In this document: piece after piece, positions 16,992-25,823 of the stretch
Numbering within the stretch: the first letter of the stretch is position 1
Layout: each line of letters begins with the position of its first letter
NCBI GenBank assembly: GCA_021151525.1
Contig: JAGKXD010000001.1
Coordinates: forward strand, 1-64,000
Direction: 5' to 3'
Source: Cellvibrionaceae bacterium
GTDB lineage: Bacteria > Pseudomonadota > Gammaproteobacteria > Pseudomonadales > Cellvibrionaceae
DNA: 64,000 nucleotides
Position numbers and translations under genes: made by a program
The notes under the pieces: model-generated
Database searches by the model: none
What the model was told of the DNA's origin: nothing
The model's input: only the letters and a program-made list of their open reading frames with translations

Positions 16992-17237
16992 TCATTTCGG
17001 AATAGACTTTGCACTACTTGAAGATTTATTCGAAAGCTTAGATTTAACAGAGCTAGCTTGGCTAGCTCTTTCGTTTTTCCTCACCCACTCAGCATAGTCT
17101 GCTTCATTGGAGATATTAGGCGTATCCTCTATCGCTGGCTTGCTATTATTAGTGGAGGACGATGAACCCGCCCAGCAAAAACCAATATTCACCATAAATA
17201 CTGACATTGCCGCAGCGAATAAAAAATGTTGCTTCAT
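16992..17237 (-). CDS. Small secreted Ser/Lys-rich protein of unknown function
   Basis: An 81-residue protein starting at the Met codon at 17237, which is preceded by GGAAGG at optimal spacing; the frame to 17252 lacks a ribosome site. The N-terminus (MKQHFLFAAAMSVFMVNIGFCWAG) is a signal peptide with likely cleavage near WAG. The mature part is polar, with DYAEWVRKNERASQASSVKSKL and a Ser/Lys-rich tail. I do not recognise a family. It lies just after dbpA on the same strand. Confidence 0.6.
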   Translation of the reverse strand: MKQHFLFAAAMSVFMVNIGFCWAGSSSSTNNSKPAIEDTPNISNEADYAEWVRKNERASQASSVKSKLSNKSSSSAKSIPK

Positions 17238-17254
17238 GTTAACCTTCCACATGA

Positions 17255-18631
17255 TTACAACTTGCGTGCGCGAAATTTACGGCCTTTTATTTTTCCGTCC
17301 TGCAAATGTTGCAAAGCTTGTTTTGCAATGGATTGGTGTACAGCAACATAAGCGGCAAATTCAAAAATATCGATCTTGCCAATTTTTTCAAAGGGTAAAC
17401 CCGCATCTTTCGTTAAAGCACCAATAATATCGCCGGGGCGAACCTTATCTTTTTTGCCTCCATCAATATTTAAAGTCACCATTTCCGGCATTATGCCAAT
17501 CACGCCATCATTTTCTGGTACAGATTCCAAGGTGATAGCTTTTTGCAAATAATCCTCCAAACGATTTAAACGCCCCAATTCTTTAGGTGCAACCAAACTC
17601 AAGGCCAAACCACTTTCACCAGCGCGACCTGTGCGGCCTATGCGGTGCACGTGAACTTCACTGTCGTGCGCAAGCTCAACATTAATTACCGCATCCAAAC
17701 CTTTAACATCTATACCGCGCGCAGCAACATCTGTAGCAATTAATACCGAACAACTTTTATTGGCGAAGCGAACTAAAACCTGATCGCGATCTCGCTGCTC
17801 TAAATCGCCGTGCAATGCCAAGGCATTAATACGCTGTGCACGCAGCAAATCGCACACTTCCTGACATTGAACTTTGGTGTTGCAAAATACGATGGAAGAT
17901 TGCGGTTTAAAGTGCGCTAATAATTTTTGCACAGCCACATCTTTTTGCTCGCCTTCGCGCAGCTCATAAAAATGTTGCTCGATATTCACATCACTATGCA
18001 CCGACTCCACATGCACTTCTTGCGGATCTTTTTGGCAGTGCGCACTGATTGCTTTTATTTCGCCGGGATAAGTTGCCGAGAACAACATAGTTTGGCGTTC
18101 ACTCGGGCAGGCATTCAACACAACTTTTAATGCATCTGCAAAACCCATATCCAACATGCGATCGGCTTCATCCAACACTAACTGCTTTACGTTTTCGAGT
18201 TTCAGTGAACCCTTTTCAATATGGTCAACAATACGCCCCGGTGTACCCACAATAATATGCGCACCGTGTTCCAACGAGCCAAGCTGTGGGCCAATTGAAA
18301 CACCACCACACAAGGTCAGCACTTTTACGTTGTGAGTCGCGCGCGCAATACGACGAATTTCTTTCGCCACTTGATCCGCAAGTTCGCGCGTAGGGCACAG
18401 CACTAAAGATTGAATGGCAAATTGTTTTACATTGAGCTGCGCAAGCAATCCAATTCCGAATGCCGCCGTTTTTCCACTACCTGTTTTTGCTTTGGCGATA
18501 ACATCTTTGCCTTGCAAAATAATCGGCAGGCTTTGCGCTTGAATTGGGGTCATCTCGTTATAGCCGAGGGATTCCAAATTGGAGAGCATTTCGGCGGAGA
18601 GTGAGAGAGATGAAAATTTTGTTGCTGTCAT
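17255..18631 (-). CDS. dbpA: ATP-dependent RNA helicase DbpA (DEAD box)
   Basis: A 458-residue DEAD-box helicase acting in 50S ribosome assembly, targeted to hairpin 92 of 23S rRNA. The core motifs are visible: Q motif MTPIQAQSLPIILQGKD, AKTGSGKT (motif I), PTRELADQV (Ia), LDEADRMLDMGF (II), LFSATYP (III), ATDVAARGIDV (V) and HRIGRTGRAGE (VI). The C-terminal RNA-recognition domain typical of DbpA is present (KVRPGDIIGALTKDAGL, IGKIDIFEFAAYVAV, GKIKGRKFRARKL). A family B hairpin remnant lies just upstream of the start. Confidence 0.96.
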   Translation of the reverse strand: MTATKFSSLSLSAEMLSNLESLGYNEMTPIQAQSLPIILQGKDVIAKAKTGSGKTAAFGIGLLAQLNVKQFAIQSLVLCPTRELADQVAKEIRRIARATHNVKVLTLCGGVSIGPQLGSLEHGAHIIVGTPGRIVDHIEKGSLKLENVKQLVLDEADRMLDMGFADALKVVLNACPSERQTMLFSATYPGEIKAISAHCQKDPQEVHVESVHSDVNIEQHFYELREGEQKDVAVQKLLAHFKPQSSIVFCNTKVQCQEVCDLLRAQRINALALHGDLEQRDRDQVLVRFANKSCSVLIATDVAARGIDVKGLDAVINVELAHDSEVHVHRIGRTGRAGESGLALSLVAPKELGRLNRLEDYLQKAITLESVPENDGVIGIMPEMVTLNIDGGKKDKVRPGDIIGALTKDAGLPFEKIGKIDIFEFAAYVAVHQSIAKQALQHLQDGKIKGRKFRARKL

Positions 18632-18664
18632 AAATAACTCAAAAATATTGAAAAATTTGAAGAG

Positions 18665-18696
18665 CGAGATCCCCGCTACGCGAGCATGACGACTCC
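18665..18696. repeat. Palindromic repeat family B, half copy
   Basis: GATCCCCGCTACGCGAGCATGACGACTCCC matches one arm of the full hairpin at 33201-33293 (with one change). The other arm is missing or too diverged to recognise. It lies between the dbpA start and the methyltransferase stop. Confidence 0.65.
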
Positions 18697-18776
18697 CTTT
18701 TTAAATAACTTCTCCGATGTGGCACCGGCTCTTAGTCCCTTGCGGCTTCTCCGAGCATGGAATTTAAAAGCAAAAA

Positions 18777-19433
18777 TCAAAGGCGTTTTAAAACACCTAA
18801 ACTTTTTACCAAGGGTAAGGCTTCAAACAAACCAGACTCTTGTGCAAGTTTCCAAATTTCAAACGGCGGTCTGCCGCCATCTGCAGGATTGGGAAATACA
18901 TCGTGAATCACGAGCATACCACCACGCATAACATGACCTGACCAACTGCGATAATCATTTAGAGCTGCTTCCATACTATGGCCACCATCAATAAAAACCA
19001 TCGCTAATGGTGTTGACCAAAAACGCGCTGCTAATACCGAAGGCGCAACAATGGGAACGACTACATCTTCCAAGCTCGCTCGAGCGAGTGTGTGACGAAA
19101 TTGTGGGAAGCTATCCATTTTTGCAAAGCGGGTATCGTACAATTCAGGGTCGTGATACTCCTCGCCCAACTGATGCTCTTCACTGCCGCGATGATGATCT
19201 ACTGCAAATAAAACACTGCCATTTTTCTTGCAAGCTGCACCTAAATACACACTGGACTTACCGCAATAACTGCCCACTTCCAATAACGGGCCCATAGTCG
19301 CTGCAATAAGTGCGTGCTGATAAAGCGCAGCACCTTCGTCTATATCTAAAAAGCCTTTAACCGAATCTATATCCAGCGGCAGATCTATAGCATTTGGCAG
19401 CATGGGGAGTCTCAAGCATAATGAAGTAGCCAT
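18777..19433 (-). CDS. Class I SAM-dependent methyltransferase
   Basis: A 218-residue protein of the Methyltransf_24-like group. The SAM-binding motif I is LLEVGSYCGKSSVYLG (about residues 50-65), motif II LFAVDHHRGSEEH, and the late acidic motif MVFIDGGHSMEAALNDYRSW, followed by MRGGMLVIHDVF. Proteins of this type often modify small molecules or sugars; the substrate cannot be read from the sequence. Two starts are possible (19433 and 19403); no strong ribosome site separates them. It is divergent from the acyltransferase at 19475 by about 40 bases, which might mean related roles in surface glycan or natural product modification, but this is weak. Confidence 0.8.
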   Translation of the reverse strand: MATSLCLRLPMLPNAIDLPLDIDSVKGFLDIDEGAALYQHALIAATMGPLLEVGSYCGKSSVYLGAACKKNGSVLFAVDHHRGSEEHQLGEEYHDPELYDTRFAKMDSFPQFRHTLARASLEDVVVPIVAPSVLAARFWSTPLAMVFIDGGHSMEAALNDYRSWSGHVMRGGMLVIHDVFPNPADGGRPPFEIWKLAQESGLFEALPLVKSLGVLKRL

Positions 19434-19474
19434 TCTACCAGACTTATACCTCTAACTGACTTGCGAAATTTTTC

Positions 19475-20197
19475 ATGCGCCGGAATAACACGCCCTATTT
19501 TGTTAAACGTATTTACACTGCATTTAATCGTTTTTATGTAAAACGTTTTATTGCGCCGCAATTCGATAGCCTAGGTGAAGGTTTGGATATAGGACACCCA
19601 CGCCATCTAGTGATTTTTGGTCACAACATTCATTTGGGTCGCTACGCACAGATTATTGCCGCGCCCGATAACTGTATTCGTTTCACCACATGGCCAAGCA
19701 AGCAGCGCTCGGGTGAAATAAAAATTGGCGATTATTGTTTGATTTCACCGGGTGTGAGAATTTCCGCCGCGCATTCCATTCGCATTGGCGACAACTGTAT
19801 GTTCGCCGCCAATGTGTATATTAGCGATAGCGATTGGCACGGTATTTACAATCGCATTCGTCCTTTTCGTTGCACCAAACCCGTTGTGCTGGAAAATAAT
19901 GTGTGGCTCGGCGAAAGTGTGATTGTCAACAAAGGTGTAACCATTGGTGAGAATTCCGTTGTTGGTGCAGGCTCTGTAGTTACCAAAGATATTCCCGCAA
20001 ACTCAATTGCCGCTGGTAACCCGGCGCGGGTTATTAAATCGATTAACCCTAATCGCAGAATGTTAAAGCGCGAATTATTATTTAAAGATGCGGAACATTA
20101 TTTCTATAATCAGGATCAGTTAGATCGCTATATGCTCGGAAAAAATTCATTATGGAATTGGTTGCGCAGCTTGGTAAAACCAAATCAACATGACTAA
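19475..20197 (+). CDS. Hexapeptide-repeat acyltransferase (WbbJ/LacA-like)
   Basis: A 240-residue left-handed beta-helix acyltransferase. Hexapeptide repeats run from about residue 45 to 185: IKIGDYCLISPGVRIS, IRIGDNCMFAANVYIS, VVLENNVWLGESVIV, VTIGENSVVGAGSVV, followed by the signature AAGNPARVIKSI. The catalytic His is probably in DSDWHGIY. Such enzymes move acetyl or other acyl groups from CoA donors to sugars, often in lipopolysaccharide or exopolysaccharide. No glycosyltransferase is next to it, so the target is unknown. Confidence 0.85.
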   Translation: MRRNNTPYFVKRIYTAFNRFYVKRFIAPQFDSLGEGLDIGHPRHLVIFGHNIHLGRYAQIIAAPDNCIRFTTWPSKQRSGEIKIGDYCLISPGVRISAAHSIRIGDNCMFAANVYISDSDWHGIYNRIRPFRCTKPVVLENNVWLGESVIVNKGVTIGENSVVGAGSVVTKDIPANSIAAGNPARVIKSINPNRRMLKRELLFKDAEHYFYNQDQLDRYMLGKNSLWNWLRSLVKPNQHD

Positions 20198-20224
20198 TTA
20201 CTTTTTATATCTATTGGAAGGAAG

Positions 20225-20722
20225 ATGATAGAATTCCGAGATTTTAAAAACGAAGACGCTGACTTATTAGTTAGCTATTTAAATAATACCGCCAGCTCTT
20301 GGTTTGTTTCTTCAAGAATCCCACAACCCTATACACCCGAAGCTGCTCAGTGGTGGATTAATACCGGTAGTAAAATAGGATTTTCAAAGGCAATAATTTT
20401 TAATGGCAATTTTGTAGGGACTATCGGCGCTATACCTGGTGAAATGGAACGACAAAAATCTGCTCTCATAGGCTATTGGATTGCCGAACCCTTTTGGGGA
20501 AAAGGTATTGCTACTGAGGCGCTGAAACAATTTATTGATATAGTTTTCTCAACTACCGATGTACATAGACTCCATGCAACCGCGTTCGCGGCAAATTGTG
20601 CATCGGCAAAAGTTTTGCTAAAGTGTGGTTTCAAACATGAAGCCACACTAGAAAAATCGCTTTATAAAAATTGTGAGTTTTTTGACGAACTATACTTTTC
20701 TCTTTTTCGCAAAAGCAATTAA
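20225..20722 (+). CDS. GNAT-family N-acetyltransferase (RimJ/RimL-like)
   Basis: A 165-residue GNAT protein. The acetyl-CoA loop is in GYWIAEPFWGKGIATEAL (R/Q-x-x-G-x-G/A type), and the C-terminal part VHRLHATAFAANCASAKVLLKCGF is typical of the RimJ/RimL-like branch that modifies N-termini or small molecules. A strong GGAAGG precedes the ATG. It is followed after 11 bases by another GNAT gene on the same strand, and then by an AraC regulator whose start overlaps or nearly touches, so the three are likely co-transcribed. Confidence 0.88.
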   Translation: MIEFRDFKNEDADLLVSYLNNTASSWFVSSRIPQPYTPEAAQWWINTGSKIGFSKAIIFNGNFVGTIGAIPGEMERQKSALIGYWIAEPFWGKGIATEALKQFIDIVFSTTDVHRLHATAFAANCASAKVLLKCGFKHEATLEKSLYKNCEFFDELYFSLFRKSN

Positions 20723-20733
20723 CAAGGATATTT

Positions 20734-21216
20734 ATGGAACTTGTACCAGTAGACCTGAACACAAATTTAGAACTGTGCATTCAATTTCGACGTGATACCC
20801 ACATTTTGAGCTACGGCACAGACGAAACTTTTGACCGCGACCAGTGTATTGATTGGTTTAACCAACAAAAGCAATCTAATGCCAACGGTTTCTTGCATGT
20901 CATTTGTGATGGCGCAATAGTGGGACAACTGGAATTTAAATCTGCGCTTGATGATGCTGAAAAAGGTTTGTTGGGTTACATAAATTTGATTTATTTAATC
21001 CCTGAATACCGTGGCAAAGGTTACGGCATAAAATTGCAGAATTATATTTTTACACAATTTAAGGAAGACAAATGTACATCTGCCTACTTACGTTATTTAC
21101 CTGACAACCGCAGCGCGGGTATTTTTTATTTGAAAAATGGCTGGAGCAAATCCGGCGAACCCAATACTCGTGGTCAACTCATGGTTCATTATTTGAATTC
21201 ATCTGATATTGGTTGA
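20734..21216 (+). CDS. GNAT-family N-acetyltransferase
   Basis: A 160-residue GNAT protein. The fold signature is YINLIYLIPEYRGKGYGIKLQNYIF (acetyl-CoA loop RGKGYG) and, later, LPDNRSAGIFYLKNGW. N-terminal residues MELVPVDLNTNLELCIQFRRD and DGAIVGQLEF also fit. It does not belong to the same branch as the neighbour at 20225, so the two are not a simple tandem duplication. The substrate is unknown. Confidence 0.87.
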   Translation: MELVPVDLNTNLELCIQFRRDTHILSYGTDETFDRDQCIDWFNQQKQSNANGFLHVICDGAIVGQLEFKSALDDAEKGLLGYINLIYLIPEYRGKGYGIKLQNYIFTQFKEDKCTSAYLRYLPDNRSAGIFYLKNGWSKSGEPNTRGQLMVHYLNSSDIG

Positions 21217-21217
21217 T

Positions 21218-22033
21218 ATGAGCAAGACTCAATTATCATCGCAATCAACACCTACCCTTGCCCATCTGGGTTTTAACCGCTATTTGCCGCAAGAAGCCTT
21301 ACGCCCCTGGGTTCAATGCTATTGGGTTGCGCAACAATATGAATTGCCCAGTGGTGGTTTTACCGAAACACTTTATCCCGATGGCGGTACCAGTCTTATT
21401 TTTAATTTTACCGACAACGAATTTCCCAACATCAATTTCAGGGCGGGGCAAACGGCGAGCAAAATACTTTTTCAACGGCGTATTGATTGCCTTGGTATTC
21501 GGTTTAATCCGGGTGGGGCATTTAAACTTTTTGGCGTAGATATGAGCGCTTTGGCCAAGTCAGATCATCAACACTATTTTTTTGAAACTCACGTTGCCCG
21601 CGTGCAGCCGCAATTAAATGAATTGAAGACTACGGCGGCGCGTTTGATCTTGATTGAAAATTGGCTTATCGCGAAAGTCAAACAACAACAATTAGGCCAG
21701 GATTTTTTTGAGCGCTTTGTAGCGCAATTTTTAAAAACCGATGAACGCTTTGATTTATTAGTAGAGCAACAACCCCTAAGCCGACGCCAGCTAGAACGAA
21801 AATTCCAACTGGAAATTGGTGTCTCGCCTGCGCATTTAAAGCAATTGCACCGTGTTAGAAAAGCACGTGAACTTATTGCCAGAAACCCCGCCATACAACT
21901 CACCCAGGTTGCCCATGATTGTGGTTTTTACGATCAGGCGCATTTTATTCGCCACTTCCAAAAAATTACTGGCCAAACACCCGGCCAATATAAGCAGCGC
22001 AAGATGTCGCAAATATACAATCCCCGCAGCTGA
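21218..22033 (+). CDS. AraC-family transcriptional regulator
   Basis: About 271 residues. The N-terminal part (LRPWVQCYWVAQQ, YPDGGTSLIFNF, CLGIRFNPGGAFKLFG) matches the DUF6597-type ligand domain found in many AraC regulators. The C-terminal two helix-turn-helix units include SRRQLERKFQLEIGVSPAHL and VAHDCGFYDQAHFIRHFQKITGQTPGQYK. The ATG at 21218 is preferred to the TTG at 21209, which would overlap the GNAT gene. The stop is followed shortly by the AhpD-like gene, a likely target. Confidence 0.88.
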   Translation: MSKTQLSSQSTPTLAHLGFNRYLPQEALRPWVQCYWVAQQYELPSGGFTETLYPDGGTSLIFNFTDNEFPNINFRAGQTASKILFQRRIDCLGIRFNPGGAFKLFGVDMSALAKSDHQHYFFETHVARVQPQLNELKTTAARLILIENWLIAKVKQQQLGQDFFERFVAQFLKTDERFDLLVEQQPLSRRQLERKFQLEIGVSPAHLKQLHRVRKARELIARNPAIQLTQVAHDCGFYDQAHFIRHFQKITGQTPGQYKQRKMSQIYNPRS

Positions 22034-22086
22034 TGTCGTTCTATCCTGAGCCCTCAACAACTCAGGAGCCTGTTCAGGAGGCCATC

Positions 22087-22539
22087 ATGCAAGAACGTAT
22101 TCCCTACCTTGATGTTTACAAAACCCAACCCGTTTTAGCTAAATCTTTAATCGCCGTTGGCGAAGCTGTACTTGAATCTGGTCTGGAAGTTTCGCTTTAC
22201 CATTTAATTAAATTACGCGCATCGCAAATTAACGGCTGTGCCTTTTGCCAACATATGCACGTAAATGAAGCACGCAAGGATGGCGAGAGCCAAACACGTT
22301 TGGATGTATTAGCCGCTTGGCGCGAAGTACCTATTTTCACGCCGCGTGAACGCGCTGCACTCGGTTGGACAGAAGCTCTAACCCAAATAGCAGGCAAAAG
22401 TGTAAGCGAAGAAGACTTCGCAAACGTCTCTGCTGAGTTTACCCAAACGGAAATTGTTAACCTAACCGCAGTAATTGTTGCCATTAATAGCTGGAACCGC
22501 ATTGCAGTTGGCTTTCGCTTTATTCCTAATGTAGCTTGA
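22087..22539 (+). CDS. AhpD-like carboxymuconolactone decarboxylase family protein
   Basis: A 150-residue protein of the AhpD/CMD family. The redox motif CxxC with a trailing His is present (INGCAFCQHMHVNEA), as in peroxidase-type members that use a reactive cysteine pair. Start at 22087 because CAGGAGG lies just upstream; the frame further up runs through the end of the AraC gene. Residues FTPRERAALGWTEALTQ and NLTAVIVAINSWNRIAVGFR are typical of the family. It follows the AraC gene and precedes a PaiB-like gene, which suggests stress-response duties, though this is inference. Confidence 0.87.
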   Translation: MQERIPYLDVYKTQPVLAKSLIAVGEAVLESGLEVSLYHLIKLRASQINGCAFCQHMHVNEARKDGESQTRLDVLAAWREVPIFTPRERAALGWTEALTQIAGKSVSEEDFANVSAEFTQTEIVNLTAVIVAINSWNRIAVGFRFIPNVA

Positions 22540-22609
22540 TTATAAAAATTGAGTTGCTATCGCATGGCATTAGCGTTTTAAATAAGCAGTTTTTTATAGG
22601 GAATTTTTT

Positions 22610-23236
22610 ATGCTTATTCAACCGCTTTATGAAGTGACAGATAAGCTCATCATGCATGAGCTTATTATCAATTATCCCCTCGCTACTTTGATTACCGATA
22701 ACGACGGCTTTCCCGATGTAAATCATTTCCCTATGCTGCTGGAAGCGCGCGAAGGAAAAGACTTTTTAAGCGGGCATATTCCACGCGCCAACTCACTCTG
22801 GCAAAAGCACGGTAACGACAAAGATGTAATTGCCGTATTTCGGGGAGAGAACGCTTACATTTCTCCAAGTTGGTACGCCAGTAAACCCGATAATGGAAAA
22901 GTTGTACCTACGTGGGATTTTGTTGCTGTGCACGCACAAGGTTCAATTCGCTTTATTCAGGATGCCGATTGGATTCTCGCGCACCTGAATGCATTAAGTG
23001 ACCGCCATGAAAAATCTTTCGCACACCCGTGGAAAGTCAGCGACGCACCTGATGATTTTATTGCCCGTTTAACTCAAATGATTATTGGTTTTGAAATCGA
23101 AATTAAAGAGCTAAAAGGAAAGTGGAAACTGAGCCAGAATCGTCCCGCACAAGATCGCGCATCAGTTATTGCAGCACTCGAACAATCGGGCAACACCAAA
23201 ATGGCTCAACTGATTAAGCAATTTGAGCCAAGATAA
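22610..23236 (+). CDS. paiB: FMN-binding negative transcriptional regulator, PaiB family
   Basis: A 208-residue protein of the PaiB/FMN-binding split-barrel family. Recognised by PLATLITDNDGFPDVNHFPMLL, LSGHIPRANSLWQ, AYISPSWYASKPDNGKVVPTWDF and FAHPWKVSDAPDDFIARLTQMIIGFEIEI. PaiB of Bacillus represses sporulation and protease genes together with the acetyltransferase PaiA; in proteobacteria its role is unclear. It stands alone here, although two GNAT genes lie upstream at 20.2-21.2 kb. Confidence 0.9.
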   Translation: MLIQPLYEVTDKLIMHELIINYPLATLITDNDGFPDVNHFPMLLEAREGKDFLSGHIPRANSLWQKHGNDKDVIAVFRGENAYISPSWYASKPDNGKVVPTWDFVAVHAQGSIRFIQDADWILAHLNALSDRHEKSFAHPWKVSDAPDDFIARLTQMIIGFEIEIKELKGKWKLSQNRPAQDRASVIAALEQSGNTKMAQLIKQFEPR

Positions 23237-23243
23237 TTTTCTG

Positions 23244-24794
23244 CTATGACTCGTGTGTTGTTTGCTTTACTTGCCAAAAAGCCAAACCGCGCGCTAAAAA
23301 AAATCCACTCCATGCGCCCAGAATTAAACTAACTACAAACGGAAAATAAGTGGCATGGACAATGGAAAGTTGCATTGCAGTGACAACCCCCAAGGCATAG
23401 CGCGTAATGAAAATGCCAAGGATAACGATAAGAGGTAGCCAGCTTCCTTGAATAATCAATTTTCGATTTTCAACATTAAAGCGCGCACTATTTTTACCGA
23501 TAAGTTTTAGACATAACCAAGTAGACAGAATTATGCCTGCTAGCCAACACGTCAATACCGGCAATTGCCAACCTAAATAATGCAATACGCCCGTGAGCGA
23601 TAGAACTAACATCACCACGGGTATAATTAGCGCAACCTGAATTTTCACCGCGCGCGTACGCGCTTGCATAAGACCAAACATCACTAGCATTGCTAACAAA
23701 CCAAATACCCAACGCGGTGTATACATAAGTATGTCAAGAATGCTGGCTGATCGCTTGTACTCTTTAGCAGTTGGCTCTTTCGTTCGCGCAACAAAAGCAG
23801 CGTCATTGGTGTGAATAAATTCCAATATATCTTGTGCGAGCCGCGCGTGAACGACGTTTCTATCCACACCTGCGCGATCCTCACAGAGAGCAACGTCCAT
23901 AACTTTTATTGAATTCGTGCAAGCGTTCAAAAATACAAAATGTCCTTCCTGCCCATTCAATAATGTTATGTGGGCATTAGGAATATTTTCCGCATAACGC
24001 TGCCCTTGATTAGCCCAAGATAAAAAATCATTATTCGCAGCACCAATCACAAGGCTGGGAATTTTAATTTTCTGCAGGCTTTCAAGTTGTGCACCTGCAC
24101 CCAACGCTGGATCGATCAATATCATTGTTTTTACACGCGGATCTAACTGCGATTCGCGAAATAATACTTTATATTGTTCCGGTGCTTGCTCGCTATTTTT
24201 TGCGTAATTGCATGAGCGATCATTATTGGATGCGGGGGATTTGCAATACTCAGTCACTTGTGCCAACTCAAAAGTTGCACCTGCCAACATGCTCGCCGTT
24301 TGGCCGCCTGCAGAATGCCCCATGGCAATTATGTTTGACCAATTAACGGGCTTTTGAAAAATTTGTTGTTGTTTAAGGTAATCAAGCAATGCAGAAATAT
24401 CTTGTGCACGTTGCCAAATGAAGCCGCTGCTTCTTGGGTTTATTTTATCCTGACCGTAAACCCATGATTCGCCAAAATGATTCACGCCGACAACCACATA
24501 ACCCTGCGCCGCCAAACTCTCGCCTATCCATGAGTATTCAATTGCAGAACCCATAGCGCCATGCGAAAAAATAATCGCCTTATCGGTAATGGCCGAATCG
24601 GCAAGGCACCATTTTCTATCTGAACTATTTGCACACGTACCTTGCGGAAACCACAAATTAATTTTCATTGGGCGGCCGGTTGCGAGCTCAGCTATCTCTA
24701 AAGTTTCCATCTTCACCATAGTTTCGTTTGCCAGCACATGAATTGTTTGGCAAAGCATAATCACAGTGGCTACTAAACGGAGAATGAGTTTCAT
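23244..24794 (-). CDS. Periplasmic alpha/beta hydrolase fused to a five-helix DUF6622-like membrane domain
   Basis: A 516-residue protein. A signal peptide or first helix (residues 1-22) leads to an alpha/beta hydrolase like dienelactone hydrolase or platelet-activating-factor acetylhydrolase: oxyanion-side HGAMGS, nucleophile elbow GHSAGG with Ser161, and a late His285 in EGHFVF. It carries extra cysteine pairs (residues 54/63 and 184/195) consistent with export. From about residue 353 to the end are five hydrophobic segments beginning ILMYTPRWVFGLLAMLVMFGL and including GSWLPLIVILGIFITRYALGV, a pattern I associate with the free-standing DUF6622 membrane family. The fusion is in frame with no sign of a frameshift. 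Function unknown; the hydrolase would face the periplasm. Confidence 0.8.
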   Translation of the reverse strand: MKLILRLVATVIMLCQTIHVLANETMVKMETLEIAELATGRPMKINLWFPQGTCANSSDRKWCLADSAITDKAIIFSHGAMGSAIEYSWIGESLAAQGYVVVGVNHFGESWVYGQDKINPRSSGFIWQRAQDISALLDYLKQQQIFQKPVNWSNIIAMGHSAGGQTASMLAGATFELAQVTEYCKSPASNNDRSCNYAKNSEQAPEQYKVLFRESQLDPRVKTMILIDPALGAGAQLESLQKIKIPSLVIGAANNDFLSWANQGQRYAENIPNAHITLLNGQEGHFVFLNACTNSIKVMDVALCEDRAGVDRNVVHARLAQDILEFIHTNDAAFVARTKEPTAKEYKRSASILDILMYTPRWVFGLLAMLVMFGLMQARTRAVKIQVALIIPVVMLVLSLTGVLHYLGWQLPVLTCWLAGIILSTWLCLKLIGKNSARFNVENRKLIIQGSWLPLIVILGIFITRYALGVVTAMQLSIVHATYFPFVVSLILGAWSGFFLARGLAFWQVKQTTHES

Positions 24795-24922
24795 AGACTT
24801 TCCTTAAACTTGTGAGGACTAACGCCATTAATATAAGCGCAGTTTAATTAAGACACAGTAGACCCACTGTGCAGAAAGTGCGATTTAGATTAATTGCGGA
24901 AAAGTGGTGATAAATGTCAGAT

Positions 24923-25816
24923 TCAAGCGCTGGCAGGATAAGATGATGCTTTGACAGGAAAGTAGAGTTCGGTAACGAGTTCTGTTTCTGGCGTTGTTTG
25001 TGGATTTTTAATATAGACTTGCACTATGGCATCGTCGGCCAATTCAATAGAGCCTGGAATGACCCACTCTGCATAAATGCGCGAGATGGTTTGCCACATT
25101 AAATTATAAGCGCCCACATGCTTAAAGCACGCCCACTTCCCCTGCGCCCATGTGTATTCATCCAATGCTATATTTGCGGGTAAATTTTTGGCAGCAACAC
25201 CAATAAAAAAGCGGCTAGCAGTTTGATCGCCCTGCCACGGGCTTTCGAGCGAAACACCTATAGGTGCTGATGATATTTTCTCCACATTCGCTGCGCGTAA
25301 GCGCGTGTTTAGCTCTTTAAACAGCGACTCCGCTAAGGATTTGTAACTATTCTCTTTAAAACCTGTACCAAATAAACCGCGAAATAATTGCCTTGGTTGA
25401 TCAACCCATTCGGGCTGTAAATCCGAAGCGCGCTTATTAATGCCTTTTAGCGTGTTGGGCGTTTTCCAAACACATTCCGCCCCCAACTTTACTTCACTCG
25501 GTTTGCAGCTAAACGCTTTTAAAAATGCGCGCGAAAAAGCGGAGTGTGATTGGTAGCCCACCGCCAAGCTCGCTTCTATCACCGAACATTTTCCTGCCGA
25601 CAATAACGAGTAAGCCTGCTGCAAGCGGCGACGTTGAATAAATTCACCTAATTGAAAGCCGGTGGTGGCTTGAAACAAGCGATTTAAATGATATTTGGAT
25701 ACGCCCATCACGGCCGCTAAATCGTCAATGATAATATCTTGATCAAGATGCGCCTGAACGTATTCACTAATACGATTCGCTAAAACCTCATAGATATTTT
25801 TTGAATGACTCGCCAC
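24923..25816 (-). CDS. AraC-family regulator with GyrI-like effector domain
   Basis: A 297-residue regulator of the Rob/MarA-like type. N-terminal double helix-turn-helix (residues 10-110): LAAVMGVSKYHLNRLFQATTGF and SLAVGYQSHSAFSRAFLKAFSCKPSEV. The C-terminal half resembles the GyrI-like small-molecule domain (IGVSLESPWQGD, YTWAQGKWACFKHVGAY, TPETELVTELYFPVK). Such regulators respond to toxic compounds and turn on efflux or detoxification genes. It is 7 bases downstream of a Nudix gene and last in a probable four-gene operon that starts near 27050. Confidence 0.9.
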   Translation of the reverse strand: MASHSKNIYEVLANRISEYVQAHLDQDIIIDDLAAVMGVSKYHLNRLFQATTGFQLGEFIQRRRLQQAYSLLSAGKCSVIEASLAVGYQSHSAFSRAFLKAFSCKPSEVKLGAECVWKTPNTLKGINKRASDLQPEWVDQPRQLFRGLFGTGFKENSYKSLAESLFKELNTRLRAANVEKISSAPIGVSLESPWQGDQTASRFFIGVAAKNLPANIALDEYTWAQGKWACFKHVGAYNLMWQTISRIYAEWVIPGSIELADDAIVQVYIKNPQTTPETELVTELYFPVKASSYPASA

Positions 25817-25823
25817 AGTGAAT

